Below are positions 36,593-48,804 of a stretch of 64,000 nucleotides of DNA, piece after piece. Source of the DNA: Gibbula magus. Lineage: Eukaryota > Mollusca > Gastropoda > Trochida > Trochidae. Numbering within the stretch: the stretch's first letter is position 1; every line of letters begins with the position of its first letter. The position numbers and the translations under genes were made by a program. The stretch is from contig OW388290.1 of assembly GCA_936450465.1 (NCBI GenBank), positions 22,619,457 through 22,683,456 of the forward strand. The letters run 5' to 3'. Under the pieces are notes generated by a model. That model saw only the letters and a program-made list of their open reading frames with translations, did not search any database and was not told the DNA's origin.

Positions 36593-36881
36593 ATTCTACA
36601 ATGTCCCTGGTGTTCTTTGCTATATTAATGGGAGACACAAATCTTACATATCAATATATGAAATGGCAATTTATGGAAAGTTGGTACTGCCTGTAAATAA
36701 TATCACATAATTGTTCACAATCAATCAGGTCCCCAGTCCTTAATTCGCCTAAACGACGGGGTCTGCACCTTTACATCTTTCCCAACTGAAATCACACATC
36801 TGGTATCTAAAATCTGGTAAAGAAGCTGTGAAATCTACACAATGTCCTTGGTCTTCTTTGCTATGTTAATGGGAGACTGGT
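36593..36881 (+). repeat. local direct repeat of about 40 bp
   Basis: The words acaatgtccctggtgttctt and acaatgtccttggtcttctt, each followed by tgctat(a/g)ttaatgggagac, occur at about 36,599 and 36,840, 241 bp apart. The sequence between them has no clear structure. Confidence 0.7.
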
Positions 36882-37054
36882 TCTTTGCAACAACCGATCA
36901 TGTTCTTGACACCTTGCGTTGTTGTTTGTGAATTAGGATTCTCCTGATGATCGTCATTAGATCTGGAGATTCCTTTCTCTTGTATTGATTGAAGCTGCAA
37001 TGTGTCTTCAGCACAAAGCAACCGTTTCCTTTCACTGTTAGGCTTCAACTCCAC
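36866..37054 (-). other. exon-like frame on the minus strand (unrecognised)
   Basis: A 62-codon frame with hydrophilic, mixed composition (MELKPNSERKRLLCAEDTLQ near the start), unlike the I/F/Y/K-rich noise frames elsewhere. Its end overlaps the local direct repeat at 36,840. No splice pair or homology supports it, so it is only a candidate. Confidence 0.2.
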
Positions 37055-40000
37055 ATTCTATTTACTTTTTAAGTGATTACTGTTGACATTTTAAAGTTTG
37101 CCTTTTCAAAAATTCAGAATTGTCCATTAAATGTGACAGTAAGTGCAAACTTAATAAAACCTAAATATAATTCATTTTACAATCACATAGGAAAACACTT
37201 TTGAGTTTCTCAATCATGTAATTTCTTTTGGTATCTTTTGTTATTCTAGCAATGCCCAATGTACAAATGATACATTAATTGTCATACGATAACATTGACT
37301 AGCTCATTTTGAAATATCTTTCAATTTTGTTTCATTTATCAAAAACCCTTGTGTTATAGATGCACGTTTTCTTTAACGATAACCGCATTGGTAACTCATT
37401 TTGTTTGTAAAGTAATGTGAAGTTTGCATTCTAGAATTTGATAAAAGATAAGGTTGTGAACAAGTGTCAACTTTCTCTGTTTAAAGAAAGTCTCTACTTC
37501 TTACACAAGTCACTGATGCAGTTAATGTGTTCATGTGGTCTTAAAGTGCTATTAACAGCCTTGGCAATGTCATCACCAGGAACACGCCGTTATTCCGTCC
37601 ACAGAAATGAGTATTCGTGACTTAAGTTAAGTTAATTTATGAAAGGCCAAAAGGAGATGTGTATGATTGAAAAAAAAAAATTGTTTACAAATAAATGTCG
37701 TTTTTGTATTGACAGTACCCCCAGATAATGCAGCAGATATCATCCGAGTCGTAAGCATCTGTTTGGCGTCTTGTTGGCTCATTGGGTGCTCACATAGGAT
37801 CAAACATTTCAATACGAATGTTACCGAATGTTACCATTTCAAGATAATGCAGATCACATTATAAAAACTGTTAATGTTATACTAATCGAAGACGATACCA
37901 GTTATCATATATATGTATAAGTCTATGCTCGGTTATACTTTTCCACCAAACATAACAGTATACTTTTTGACAAGTTAGACGCTGACTATCATATCAGAAT
38001 TATTCATAATGTACACTCTGATTTTCGTTGAGGCCTTTTAATGCACGTGTTAATGGTAGATGTGACTCCACGAGGGAATTAGTATGAGCTGATATTGTTG
38101 TATTATTGTGAAACGCATAGAACCTAGAAATAATATTAATTTATAGCAACTGTATTTATGGTTATCCTTTTCTCAAAATGTGTATGATATATTTTTCTCA
38201 AGAAACGCCTTTTCGCGTCCAGTGACCGAGTAATCAAATTATTCATTTTAGATTTTATGAACATGTACTTATCTAATAAAGTTCAGTGTCTATATTGAAT
38301 TTTGTAGAGCTTCAGTCTCGAGATACTTCCACTCTTCTTTTGATCTCCGATGTCTACAGAGATTTTCGAGACGTTGACGTCTAATTGATTTTGAACAGTT
38401 CTACTTCTTTACTTCAGATTGCTGATCCCATAATGCATTGATATTTATATATACAAAAAGTCTAATGTCCACGTGTATGGCTGATTCAAATGATAAAAAA
38501 ATTAAAAACATAACGTTGAGTTTCTTTCACCTACCGGTTTCATTTCATCTTCAGCGAGAATGATTCGTTACAGAAGGTTATGACGTCATAGTCTAAATAT
38601 TATGACGCCATAGTTGGGACAATGTACATTCATGAAATTATGCGTCAGAATATAATAGTATTCAGTTTTGGGTGGTATTTCTTTATGAAATATTCTTCTT
38701 TTAAAAATATATATATAAATATATTGAGTATGTTACCGTATTTGAATGATCTCGCGTTGTGCAACTGAAGTATTATGTGTCATTATGTTTGTATTGAAAT
38801 GTAATGTCCGTGTAGATAAACACATCACAAAAGTTTGCTTACAACCATGTTAATAGATACTGACTTCTGTTGTTGTGTGTCAAGGCGTTGACATTGATGT
38901 TGTTAATATCAGTGTTCGATGATGGAATCTATTAGAGAAGATGGTGTAAAGATTATGTCTCCCAAAGGTTAATGTTTTATTCATGAACATATGATAAGAA
39001 CATGCTTTCTGTCTGTCACGCCAGTTTCATGTGATACTTAGTTTGGCACCAACTGACAGGTTGATCCCAATACTGAATAAGGAGAAAACTCGCGAAAAGC
39101 TTTTCTCTGGTGGAAGTATTCAGACCAAACACTAGACCCATGTAACGGTATAGGACGAAATGATTATGATATATTATGTTAAACATGCCTTGATGGTATA
39201 ACTCAAATTGAAGAAAACTAAACAAAACACACTTACCGAATTCATAAATCAACATGATGTAATGTTAAGTACCTTAAACAATTATCTGAGGGCAGAATAT
39301 CAAACCAAATAAACAACAAACATGTTATGTTGATTAGTGACAAACATTTGGCCATTAGTAGTATTAAGGGCACAAGTGTGTCACAATCACATTTTAATGA
39401 ATACATACACAAGCTTTGCTTGTTGTATGAGTTGTATGAGGCTTTGTGAAGTTACCGAATACTTCCCTTTTCCTATTTCTTTATTCAAAATGAAACGGGA
39501 AATAGGAATTTTGAAATAATGTTAAACACGTGGTTGCATAAAATGCATGAAATAAGTATTTAGCTTATCACAGTAACAACGTGTCCTTGTGTTTCCCAAG
39601 TAGATTAAATTCCTCTCCCAGAGCACATTTTGTTCAATACTGACAAGTTAAATGTACCACTGAGAATGTCTCTTCAACATCACCATACTGTCTTACAGTA
39701 GATACACCAGATTTCCTCGTACATGGTAAGCATGTCCTGCCCCACCTGTGTCACATGTCATTCAACATTTTTAGAGAAGATTCCTCACACATATAGATGT
39801 CAAGAAGTAAATTCATAATTGTATTGAGTTACCCAACATGCTTTATACGTTATCTAATATTCACCACATCAAAAAACTTAGGAGTCTTAAGCTCTTGTCT
39901 TTGATATACTTTAGCAAGTGATGGATTTATGAAATTGAAACAAAATAATCATTGTCGAAAGTACGATTCGCAATATATAAACTGAGCTAGATCACGTGTC

Positions 40001-41317
40001 TATCAACAACATCAGTTATTGTTAAGGAATTAGCTTTGAAGGTCGTGTACATTGTAGAGTTGATTAATAATTATATGGATCTTAAGTTCCTCGCTGCTGC
40101 AGGCTGCGTATCAAGCCAAAGCTGTGTTGACGCATTGATACGTCATTGACGTTTGACCCTTTGACATGCATACGACAAAAGTCTGTGATAGAGTTCCCTG
40201 ATTCATGAAAAAGTTCACATTTTCCGAATGAGAAATCAATGGGCTTTCACATGATGTAATTAGTATCCATATACAATTTTATTTTATTGAGAAATGATAA
40301 TTTAAAAATATTGAACGTATTTTCAATCACAAAACTGCCTGCAGGTGCGTGTTTGACGTCATAATAAAAATGTTACCTACTCGATTCAATTGGTTGAAAT
40401 TCTATAGTAAGTGCATGTAAAATGCATAACTTTTACATGATTATGTTCAGAATATCCTAAAATAGCTTATTTACAAATTTGGACATTGAATTTATTTCTG
40501 TTAGAAAATAATCGGTGATTTGCGAAAATGTCGGCAAATGAAAACATCAACCGATTACTTTTTGAAAAATCCTTGAAAATAAACGAAGAATTTCACTTAC
40601 ATAATTTAGAATCTCAAAATCTTCCACAAATAAATAAAAACGTATCTGTGCATTGTTTGTCAATTCTTGTTTCTAAATATAGTCATATATCCAACGTGTC
40701 GACAACAGCAGTGCCGAATCGGCCATTTCTGCAAGTCACCTCATGGAAATATTGCCTCTATTTCACATGTGACGTGACTGAATGCGAAATTCAAAGGGGC
40801 GCTAGCTGTATCTATTTTTAGAATGGCCGTCGATCTAACCTTAGAGTGTTATTAATTGTTAAAATTAAACAATTTGACACTAAAAACGATGTAGTTTTAT
40901 AAAAATCGATCAAAAATTAAATAATGTGGTTGTAATAATTATTTCACTAGTTCGTAGAGTCTCTGTTGATGACCCGATAAAGTTCACCAAGCCCCCAGAT
41001 GTAACGATGTTTTTTACGATTAAAATCACTGTGAGTTAATTTACATTTTGATTATAATTTATACATATATGAAAAATAAATGTCATATCCTACCACTATC
41101 ACAAAATATTATCATGTATGAGTTTACATTCGAAGTACGAAATGTGTTTGACATGACATGAACCGACTTTCCGATCTGCGATTTCACAAGTTGAAATGGA
41201 GCCGTGAAACAGTAGCAGTAACCCTATCTCGCTAAAAAGTAAATTACGAATTAACAAGTCTCGTCTATGTGAAATAATTGTATGAATACAATTGCTAAAT
41301 GATTCATGTTTATTATT
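37055..41317. other. AT-rich spacer, no identified gene
   Basis: About 4.3 kb without a matched repeat. Short frames are present (for example a 97-codon plus-strand frame at 40,528-40,821) but none is recognisable. Two CRE-like tgacgtca words occur at about 38,582 and 40,353 and are not interpretable without a gene. Confidence 0.4.
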
Positions 41318-41321
41318 TTAA

Positions 41322-41677
41322 AGGGGCAGTAGCACGTTTTTTCGGGCAAATAAGTCGATGAAATGTATTTGAAAAATAATGTCACCAATAGTAAAAACAT
41401 CCTTCTCTCTTCGGAAAATCAAGTTAAAAAATAAGTGTACATGGTTCCGTAAAGCCATGGGAATAGTTTTTGTCATTCAATATATTAAAATGTGTTCACA
41501 ATAAAATGGCCGCCATGCAATTTTTGCGTCATAAGCCACACCGTTATTACCACTACGGATAATTGGTTTGTGTAATATGATGTTTTATCCTCTAAAGTAA
41601 ACATAAATGCAATAAATTATCATTATAAATGGGAAATTTAAAAAAATAATATTTTCAAAAAATGTGCAACTGGCCCT
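41322..41677 (+). mobile_element. TTAA-class MITE, full-length
   Basis: The 356-bp element has terminal inverted repeats aggggcagtagcac and (right, reverse complement) agggccagttgcac. The left flank is TTAA (41,318-41,321) and the right flank is TCAA, taken as a decayed TTAA. It has no coding capacity. A TTAA target is shared by the piggyBac and Kolobok groups; I cannot say which transposase moved it. A truncated relative is at 31,950. Confidence 0.75.
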
Positions 41678-41681
41678 TCAA

Positions 41682-43115
41682 AGTTTTCATTTGGAATTTG
41701 ATAGAAATTATACCCGTTTTCAAACGTAATCATAGATAGACCTGTCAGTTCGAATTCATTGCAAATGGAGGCCATTCGGCTTTTTCACACAATATTTTGT
41801 TCTGATACGAATTAAATGAATGCACATGTTAAACATCCATGAAATTAACAAGAATGACAAGCAAATACATTTCAAAGAATAAATGTGAATAACTAGCGTT
41901 TGAATCGGCGAATTTACAGTGAAATGACAAACGAAACATAGATGGTCACAAGATCAATTTTGTATGACCAAGCTAATCACGTGACATTGTTTACAAATAC
42001 GACAACGCTACCCGAACGAAATTTTGATTGTATTTTTAAACTTTTCAAGACCATGTTTACATTAAATATTCAACAGACATTTGGAAAACTGTGTTCTAAC
42101 TTTGGTTTTAAACGGAATATTTACAAAATGATTTAGATCATTAGATTGATTTGAACAAATCTCTGCGAAGGAAATGCATAACAATGGCGAGCGCCGAGCG
42201 TTTGTTGACTGTCATGTTTCGAGATATCGATGACTGATTGACGTTGGAATATATAAAAACTGTAATGTCATATGCTTATATTTGGAACACAGAAAAGTGA
42301 ATAGATGTGTTAACCTTTTGTGTAAGTTTTATTACGATTGATGCATTATTTTACAAATATTTCTCACGGAAGTAAATGCATTGTTCATTGAAGAATATCC
42401 ATTGTTACAAATTACGTCGAAATTGTATAAATACAACGGAGATCGTTTATGACGGGCTCTTGTTTTCTGAAAGGAAAACACATACCATCAACATAATTTT
42501 TTTCTGGCATAAAATTTAATTCTGAACAAAATGGTGTAGAAATTGGGCTGCATAAATAATTATTGACAAAATAATTCGAGTTTGAAAATGTAGTACAATT
42601 TTAGAACTACTGTATTATTTCATTTTTTCCATAGACAAGTGTAAAAATAATTGATATTTGAAAAATATTACACTAATTAATAATTTTTCATGACAAAAAT
42701 AAGTTAGAAAAAAATGTGACTCAGATATTTATTTTAATTATTTTAAGATTATGTTATTTACTAAGGCGAGAAAAACTTTAAATGAAGGATACCCATGTGA
42801 CGTAAGTGTTACAAATTTACAAATATGACGCTCTCTGCAAAAACCTGAAAACAATCCAGCAGGCTAAAGGTTAAGTATGGACATAAATGTTCATATCAGC
42901 AATATCAATGTAAGTACATATTTTATTATGATATAACAGCTAAGTATGTGGTAAAATTGTGTATAAAATGCGTTATGTGTGCAATATTAACATAATGAAT
43001 ACATTGGCATTGTTATATGATAATCTGTCATTAGATTTTCGCATTTCGCATAATCTGTCATTATACCATCGCCACAGAACTTTGTACATAGCATATTTCT
43101 CTAACTACATGTATA
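41682..43115. other. AT-rich spacer, no identified gene
   Basis: Contains a small GC-richer patch (atggcgagcgccgagcg, about 42,184) and otherwise AT-rich sequence. No reading frame or repeat that I can support. Confidence 0.4.
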
Positions 43116-43440
43116 CATGTTAGCTTCACCAAACTTGCTACACATGTTAGTCTCTAGTTGTGCCTTTTGAGGGTTAGATACATTTCTGAATTTTATATTT
43201 TTCGGTTTCCATGGAACATGACCGAACAGTAACTCTGTAAGGAAGTCATATTGTGCGGAGCATATCTCTAAAACTAAGCATGTTAGCTTCACCAAACTTC
43301 ATACACATGTCAACCATGATGCTTAGATGTGCCTTTTGAGGATTAGACCTATTTCTGAATTTTATTTTTGGCGGTTTCCATGGAATCGTGATTTGACAAT
43401 TATCTCTGGAATTGTACATTCGCTATCCATTCAACTTTAC
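43116..43440 (+). repeat. 163-bp tandem repeat, two monomers
   Basis: The words catgttagcttcaccaaact (43,116 and 43,279), gtgccttttgagg, atttctgaattttat and cggtttccatgga recur 163 bp apart. The style is similar to the arrays at 6,420 and 46,467. Confidence 0.85.
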
Positions 43441-43630
43441 ACACAGGTTTGTCATTCCTACAGTTGTGTTTCCTATATTCAGTTATGTCAAACTATATTT
43501 GGAAGCGGGGGTATGTGAGCTGTGCTTGCTTCTACACTTGTTACATTTTACATTTGTTTATCAATATTAAAACATGTGCGTATATATCATAACCATAATA
43601 CCAGTGTGTGCAAAGGTTGAACTACTTTAA

Positions 43631-44391
43631 AGAGCCATCAAGGATGTTGATGAATATATCGGAAAATTGCCCAAAATCTATCTCCGTTAAAATATACAAT
43701 GTATATAGTTAATTTTTCACAGATTTTTTCGACCGAAAAATAGCCGAGAAATTGCTAATTAGTAAAAGTGTTTTCCAGTGTAAATATAGATCAAGACTAT
43801 TATTTTCAAGCACAAAGGATTGTGGTCTAGCTCACACACCGAATGGGCAATGACGGCGGTTATTTATTTACCATTTCATTCTATTTTCTACAGATATTGG
43901 AATAAATGTTTTGCTTGAATTTTATAATCAATGAGAATATATTTGTTATAATGTGCAGATCTTAGTTAAAAATACGTTCATTAAATAGGCAATAATTTGT
44001 ATTCTTAGGACATTTAGGATGAGTGTTTATAAACCAATCGTCACATTCAGTAATGTATGACAAGTGTAACCTAACTTCCAACAGAAGCACGTGCAGCACG
44101 TGGGTTGCTAAGGCGATTTGCGCTAGAAACGAGCCTTCACGCTTCGTAAAGGCTAGTTATTGTGAAGTACTTTTTATGCAATAAAGGGAAATCTGTTAAT
44201 AATTATATGACATCAGATACCCTGGGTGCGCTCTACTCGATGGGGAACCTATCTTTCAAAACAAATTTCATTACATTGTTGTAATATGAAAATTGTTTAT
44301 CACATGTCATGTTGTAGATAAACGATTTCTCTATCGATATATTTTCCACAAATAATTTTGTATTTGAAACACTAACATCCTTGATAGCTCT
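43631..44391. mobile_element. 761-bp TTAA-flanked TIR element
   Basis: The left end reads agagccatcaaggatgtt, and the right end read by reverse complement agagctatcaaggatgtt, differing at one base. Both are bordered by intact TTAA (43,627-43,630 and 44,392-44,395). The interior is AT-rich apart from a CpG-containing patch at 44,090-44,160 with small palindromes (cacgtgcagcacgtg). No reading frame of note, so non-autonomous. piggyBac or Kolobok type by target site only. Confidence 0.88.
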
Positions 44392-44395
44392 TTAA

Positions 44396-46319
44396 GATGA
44401 TTTTTTTCTTTTCCGAGTAATCTCACAAACTAATAGAAATTTCAAGACACTCAAACATTAAGAACTTTTCGATTTGTGATGTGACATTAGAAAAAACGAA
44501 AGTGCCATGAAAAACTCGGTTTATTGCTGAAATAGCCATTAACCCGTGATTGAATTTGACTCAAGAGAAAAAAGACTGTTCTGAAGTATTAAATTGTTAT
44601 CGACAATTCCCTAAACCGAGTCTTATTCTGCGCCATGAAGAAGATGAATATTTTTTTGCCATATTTCACTTCAGGGTTAACAGCAAATAATAAAATTACT
44701 GAAGCAATTTTGGTTAAGAGCGTTAAAATGAATTATTAATTTCCATTTTAAATTACAAAATTGTATTATCTTAGACATGTTCAGACCCACATTAACTTAA
44801 CCTGCTTTTAAATAATAATGATCCATTTTTATGTGGATATTTAATTTGTATCATTGCTGTGAAAACATTGTACTTTTGCTGAAGGTTCAAACGACCAAAA
44901 AGTTCTTATTGTGCCTGTATACTTCTACAATGATTATGGATTGTTTTATTAATTTAGAATAACATAATGAAAAATGAATAATCTTTTAAACGTGTAGTAA
45001 AATAAAATGGTATTTCGTTACAAATGTTCTGTCTCTAGTCAGGTCGGTCGTCTAGGCTCGAAGCAATGCAATATAGTTAATTGTTCCCGGTAATGTGAAA
45101 CTTCAAACTAAGATATCAGTTCTTGATATTCGTGACTTTTTTTTCTAATAATGATCTCACTTAGTCTGGAGAGCATATTGACTAGAAATAAGGTTACATT
45201 AGCATTATATCAAACTGTGTTATAATCACTTCCTAGTCAAGTCAATCACCAAATGGTAAAATGCAGTACACAAATAAATTCGAATATTTCAACGTGAGTG
45301 ATATTTCTCAAGTTAAGCCACATATGCCTTTACAAGTGTAACCGAAGTGTTCCAAGTACTTCATTAATGTGGTTGTTATTACCACAGTCGTTTCAGCCAT
45401 AGTCACGAACAGAGGCTTGGGATGTCAAGAAAATAGCAATATTCTAACATATCTAATATGATCCATGTTTTAGCCTTTGAACCATTTAGAAGAAGAATGT
45501 TAAAACTACTCAGCATTGGTTTCATCAAATATAGCATATACATATTGATATTGATTACCGCATAGGTTACTTCGCCATCCAGTGATTTCGTGATGAATCC
45601 CACATTATAACACTAATTAATCGAAATACTATCTTTGCAATATTTCTGCATATATACTACAGAAGAATCAGGAAAATTTACTTTTTACATTTGAAACACG
45701 AGTTTCATGACAACGATAGCCTAATTGTAAAACTTACTCATGTTGTTTTATCTCACGCTGTCCGCCAAAAGAAACGCCATATATCTTATCAGATTTCGTA
45801 AAAGCTACAATGAACAGTTTAGCAATATAATAGCATAATGAAGTTGCCAGGTGTTTGTATTGCTGAAACAGAACAGTTCCGAGCTCCAATACTTCGATAC
45901 AATACACCCTATACTAATAAATATGGAAAGGGATCCAACGCGAGTTTTACCCCCTGCCGAAACAAGTCCACATTAAAAACATTACCAAAAATTTTACATG
46001 AATATTACAGAATTAAAACAAACATCAACAAAATCGGTGCATACTTTTTCAAGCTATGACATTTGAAACACGATTTTTTACTCATCAAATATGGTTGGGC
46101 CAAAATTGTGTCTCAGAAACAAATCGATAAAAATCGAGAATAAAGTCGATATTTCATTCCTAGCAAAAGCAATCAATCTTAAAAAGAATTTTCTCCTATC
46201 ACTTTACATCCCTGATGCATTTGACATACTTAAAACGTCCGTGGTATCTTACTATCTAACTATATTGCAACTTTATAGTAACTACAAGCAAATCTTCGAG
46301 CAACCTCCACCTCAATCTT
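44396..46319. other. AT-rich spacer, no identified gene
   Basis: Two adjacent short plus-strand frames (45,838-46,059 and 46,091-46,330) lie in different frames. The phrase catttgaaacacga recurs at about 45,689 and 46,060, so this may be an old repeat. No recognisable product. Confidence 0.35.
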
Positions 46320-46455
46320 GGAGGAAGTGACGTATACAGATACGGACTGAATTAACAGCAGTCTGCTGATTGATATAAATAACAAATTATCCAATCAGCT
46401 GAGAGCTTTTAATTCAGTGCGTTGGAAATGAAGGTCACCATACGTCACTTCCTCC
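46320..46455. repeat. fold-back inverted repeat, 136 bp
   Basis: The ends ggaggaagtgacgtat and atacgtcacttcctcc are exact reverse complements of 16 bp. Further inward ctgaattaa and ttaattcag, then ctgatt and aatcag, also pair, giving arms of roughly 50 bp with internal mismatches. It could be a small fold-back element. No clear target duplication was found. Confidence 0.75.
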
Positions 46456-46466
46456 TTTGAAAATTA

Positions 46467-46755
46467 TATATTTTTCGTTTCCATAGAAACATGTTGGATT
46501 TGGACTTTGTTCAGAGATAGGTTCATTTCCGGTGAACAGCTCTAAAACTGTTCATCGTATCTTCCTGAAACTTTGCATGTGTATTACCCCAAAACTGAAG
46601 TGATGCCTTTTTCAGATTTCTGAATATATTTTTTTCTTTCGATTTCATCGAAACACGTTGAATTAGGACTTCGTTCAGGAATAGGTCTGCTTCTGTAGTA
46701 GAACTCAAAAACCCTATATCATGCCTCAAACTCAGCATGTGTATTACCCCCTAAC
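46467..46755 (+). repeat. 160-bp tandem repeat, about two monomers
   Basis: The word gcatgtgtattacccc recurs 160 bp apart (ending about 46,590 and 46,750). Each monomer also carries a tttc(c/g)at(a/t)gaaacacgtt-like core followed by a ggactt(t/c)gttcag motif. Same style as 43,116. Confidence 0.75.
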
Positions 46756-46771
46756 TGAAGTAATTGAAATA

Positions 46772-47302
46772 TACTGACGGGCAAAAGAAACTATAACACC
46801 CATTTGTATTTATCATATGTACACTTTTCAAAGACAAATATCTCGAGTTTTCGACGTCGTATTCAAAAACTGACTTGTTTGGGAAATTAGTCCAAAACAT
46901 TTAATCAGTCAAAGAATACCTCTACGCATTTAAACATTTTTTAAATTAAACTTTAACATTTTCATTTTGAAATTCCCTCAAATTAATTTTGATAAAACAC
47001 AACTGTTCATCGATATATAACACATACTCTGTGTGAAAATCAATAAATGTACCTCGTCCTGCACACATTTACAACATTTTGAACATGGTAGGGGTCATGT
47101 TGGTGTAACTTTCATTTCTTACCCCTGTTTTCGTTAAATAATGATATTTTATCTAAAAAGTAAAACAGTCACCAATTAAGTTATTCAAACTACTGCCGAA
47201 ATATGTTATTATATCGTGCCATAATCAAATGCATCTCATTTTTTTAAAATATTGAATTAATCGAAAACAAGTGAGTTTTATACTTTCTTTTGCCCGTCAG
47301 TT
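46772..47302 (-). mobile_element. TA-flanked MITE, copy 2 (reverse orientation)
   Basis: The ends tactgacgggcaaaagaaac (left) and aactgacgggcaaaagaaag (right, reverse complement) are near-perfect inverted repeats. Both flanks are TA (46,770-46,771 and 47,303-47,304). The interior on the minus strand matches 4,240-4,750 and 51,536-52,045. At 531 bp it is the longest copy and probably the closest to full length. Confidence 0.9.
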
Positions 47303-48205
47303 TACAACTATCTGTCAAAGATGTGTTTTACAATTATGTGGAACCAGTTAGATATGTCTTTTGTTATCTAAAATTTCTCATAGAGTATAACGTTGTCTGA
47401 AGTGCATTAACAACTATATCTAGTTTAAACACTCTAATCCAGAAGGGAGATATTTGTAAGTTGAACGTTCATATCTACACATATGGGTTTTCTTTCAGAT
47501 ATTGGCTGCGCGATTATTTCACATAATTACGTGTGACATATATATATATTTGTGGAGTGGTATTCATATACGCTTTTAAAGCTTGTTTACCAATCCATTC
47601 ATTGAATGAAATAAAATATGTTTAAACCATAATATATATTTTGCGTAAATGATGCTTGTTGTAAAGAGAAGCAACATAAAACGTCAGTATGTTTGAACAA
47701 TTCGATCATATTCGCTGTGATATAACTGTAAATAATTTATTACGTAAAGGATGAATCATAATAGTACCAATTTTTTATTTATCTCAAATTCATAAAAAGT
47801 ATATGCAGTGCAGAAATAAGATAAATTTTATAATGAGATCAGTAGAACACCAAAGGTGATCATTCAATTTTGTAACTGTTTGGCCCTAAGAGTGAGGGTA
47901 ATTTTACCACCATATTGCACAGAAGTGCATAACATTTCATCAATATCATCAATCAGATTTGTTACATTTTTCATTTATGTAGCGTGTAATACACGTTATT
48001 GTTCCTGCAGATGACCAGCTCGGATACCAATATGCGGCTATAATGAACTTCAATTGATCAGTCATGTTGAGAACCATTTAAGGATTCTCCTTAAACAAAA
48101 AAGAAATTAAATGCACGCAAAATGAACCTAAAGTAAATGAAGTAGCTATTGGAACATGACATAATTATAAACTAGTTGAGGAAGCCATTGCGTTCAGATA
48201 ATATC

Positions 48206-48804
48206 CCTTTCTCATCTCATCTCTTCTCTTCATCATTTCATATCATATTGGAAAACATTCTACACTATTTGAAGTTAGAGTTACCCTCTCTTCAAGTCTT
48301 TTCAGTAATCGTTATATTTGGACAGTCAATTTCCTCAAAATGTAGTTTCAAGTCATCTTTTCTTAATGCAATGACACTTAACAATTATGTTGATCGTAGT
48401 TTTTGTTCAAGGTCATATGAAGAGATTGTACTTTTTCTTGAGAACAATCTGTTTCAGCCTCAACAAGAAACAATATAATTTCTGATGAGCTACAGAGCCC
48501 ATGGCTCTAATTTAGGAATTAGATTTGGTCAGAAACTTTGGCATTTAATGTAGAAATGTTACTAGTTAAAGATGTTGCCGACAGTAATAACCTTCTTTGA
48601 CTTAAATTCATTAGATTGTCACAGCATTACTGTAGGCATCATAACAGAAATGATAATCTAAAACAATGATTCCTTAAGAAAAATGAATAGATATCCTGAT
48701 GACATGGGGTAACTCTGTTTCAATAGTATTAATCATTCGTGAATTTAAATATCTTGCATTTTGTAAGATAACGGTGGAGTGTATCCTTTTGCAGTTGCGG
48801 AGTG
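48206..48804. other. C-specific segment replacing A 5,758-7,254
   Basis: Unmatched sequence between two blocks shared with A. A 100-codon frame (48,176-48,478) starts in the shared flank and continues into it. It is serine/phenylalanine rich and not recognised. The sequence at 48,484-48,535 (gctacagagcccatggctct) resembles the words near 9,790 and 51,185, hence is related to the about 140-bp repeat. Confidence 0.45.

Noticed and set aside
38582..38590. CRE-like tgacgtca word
   Set aside because: An isolated octamer with no gene nearby; expected by chance a few times in 64 kb.
40528..40821. 97-codon plus-strand frame with an ATG
   Set aside because: N/K/S-rich, no recognisable family, no supporting context.
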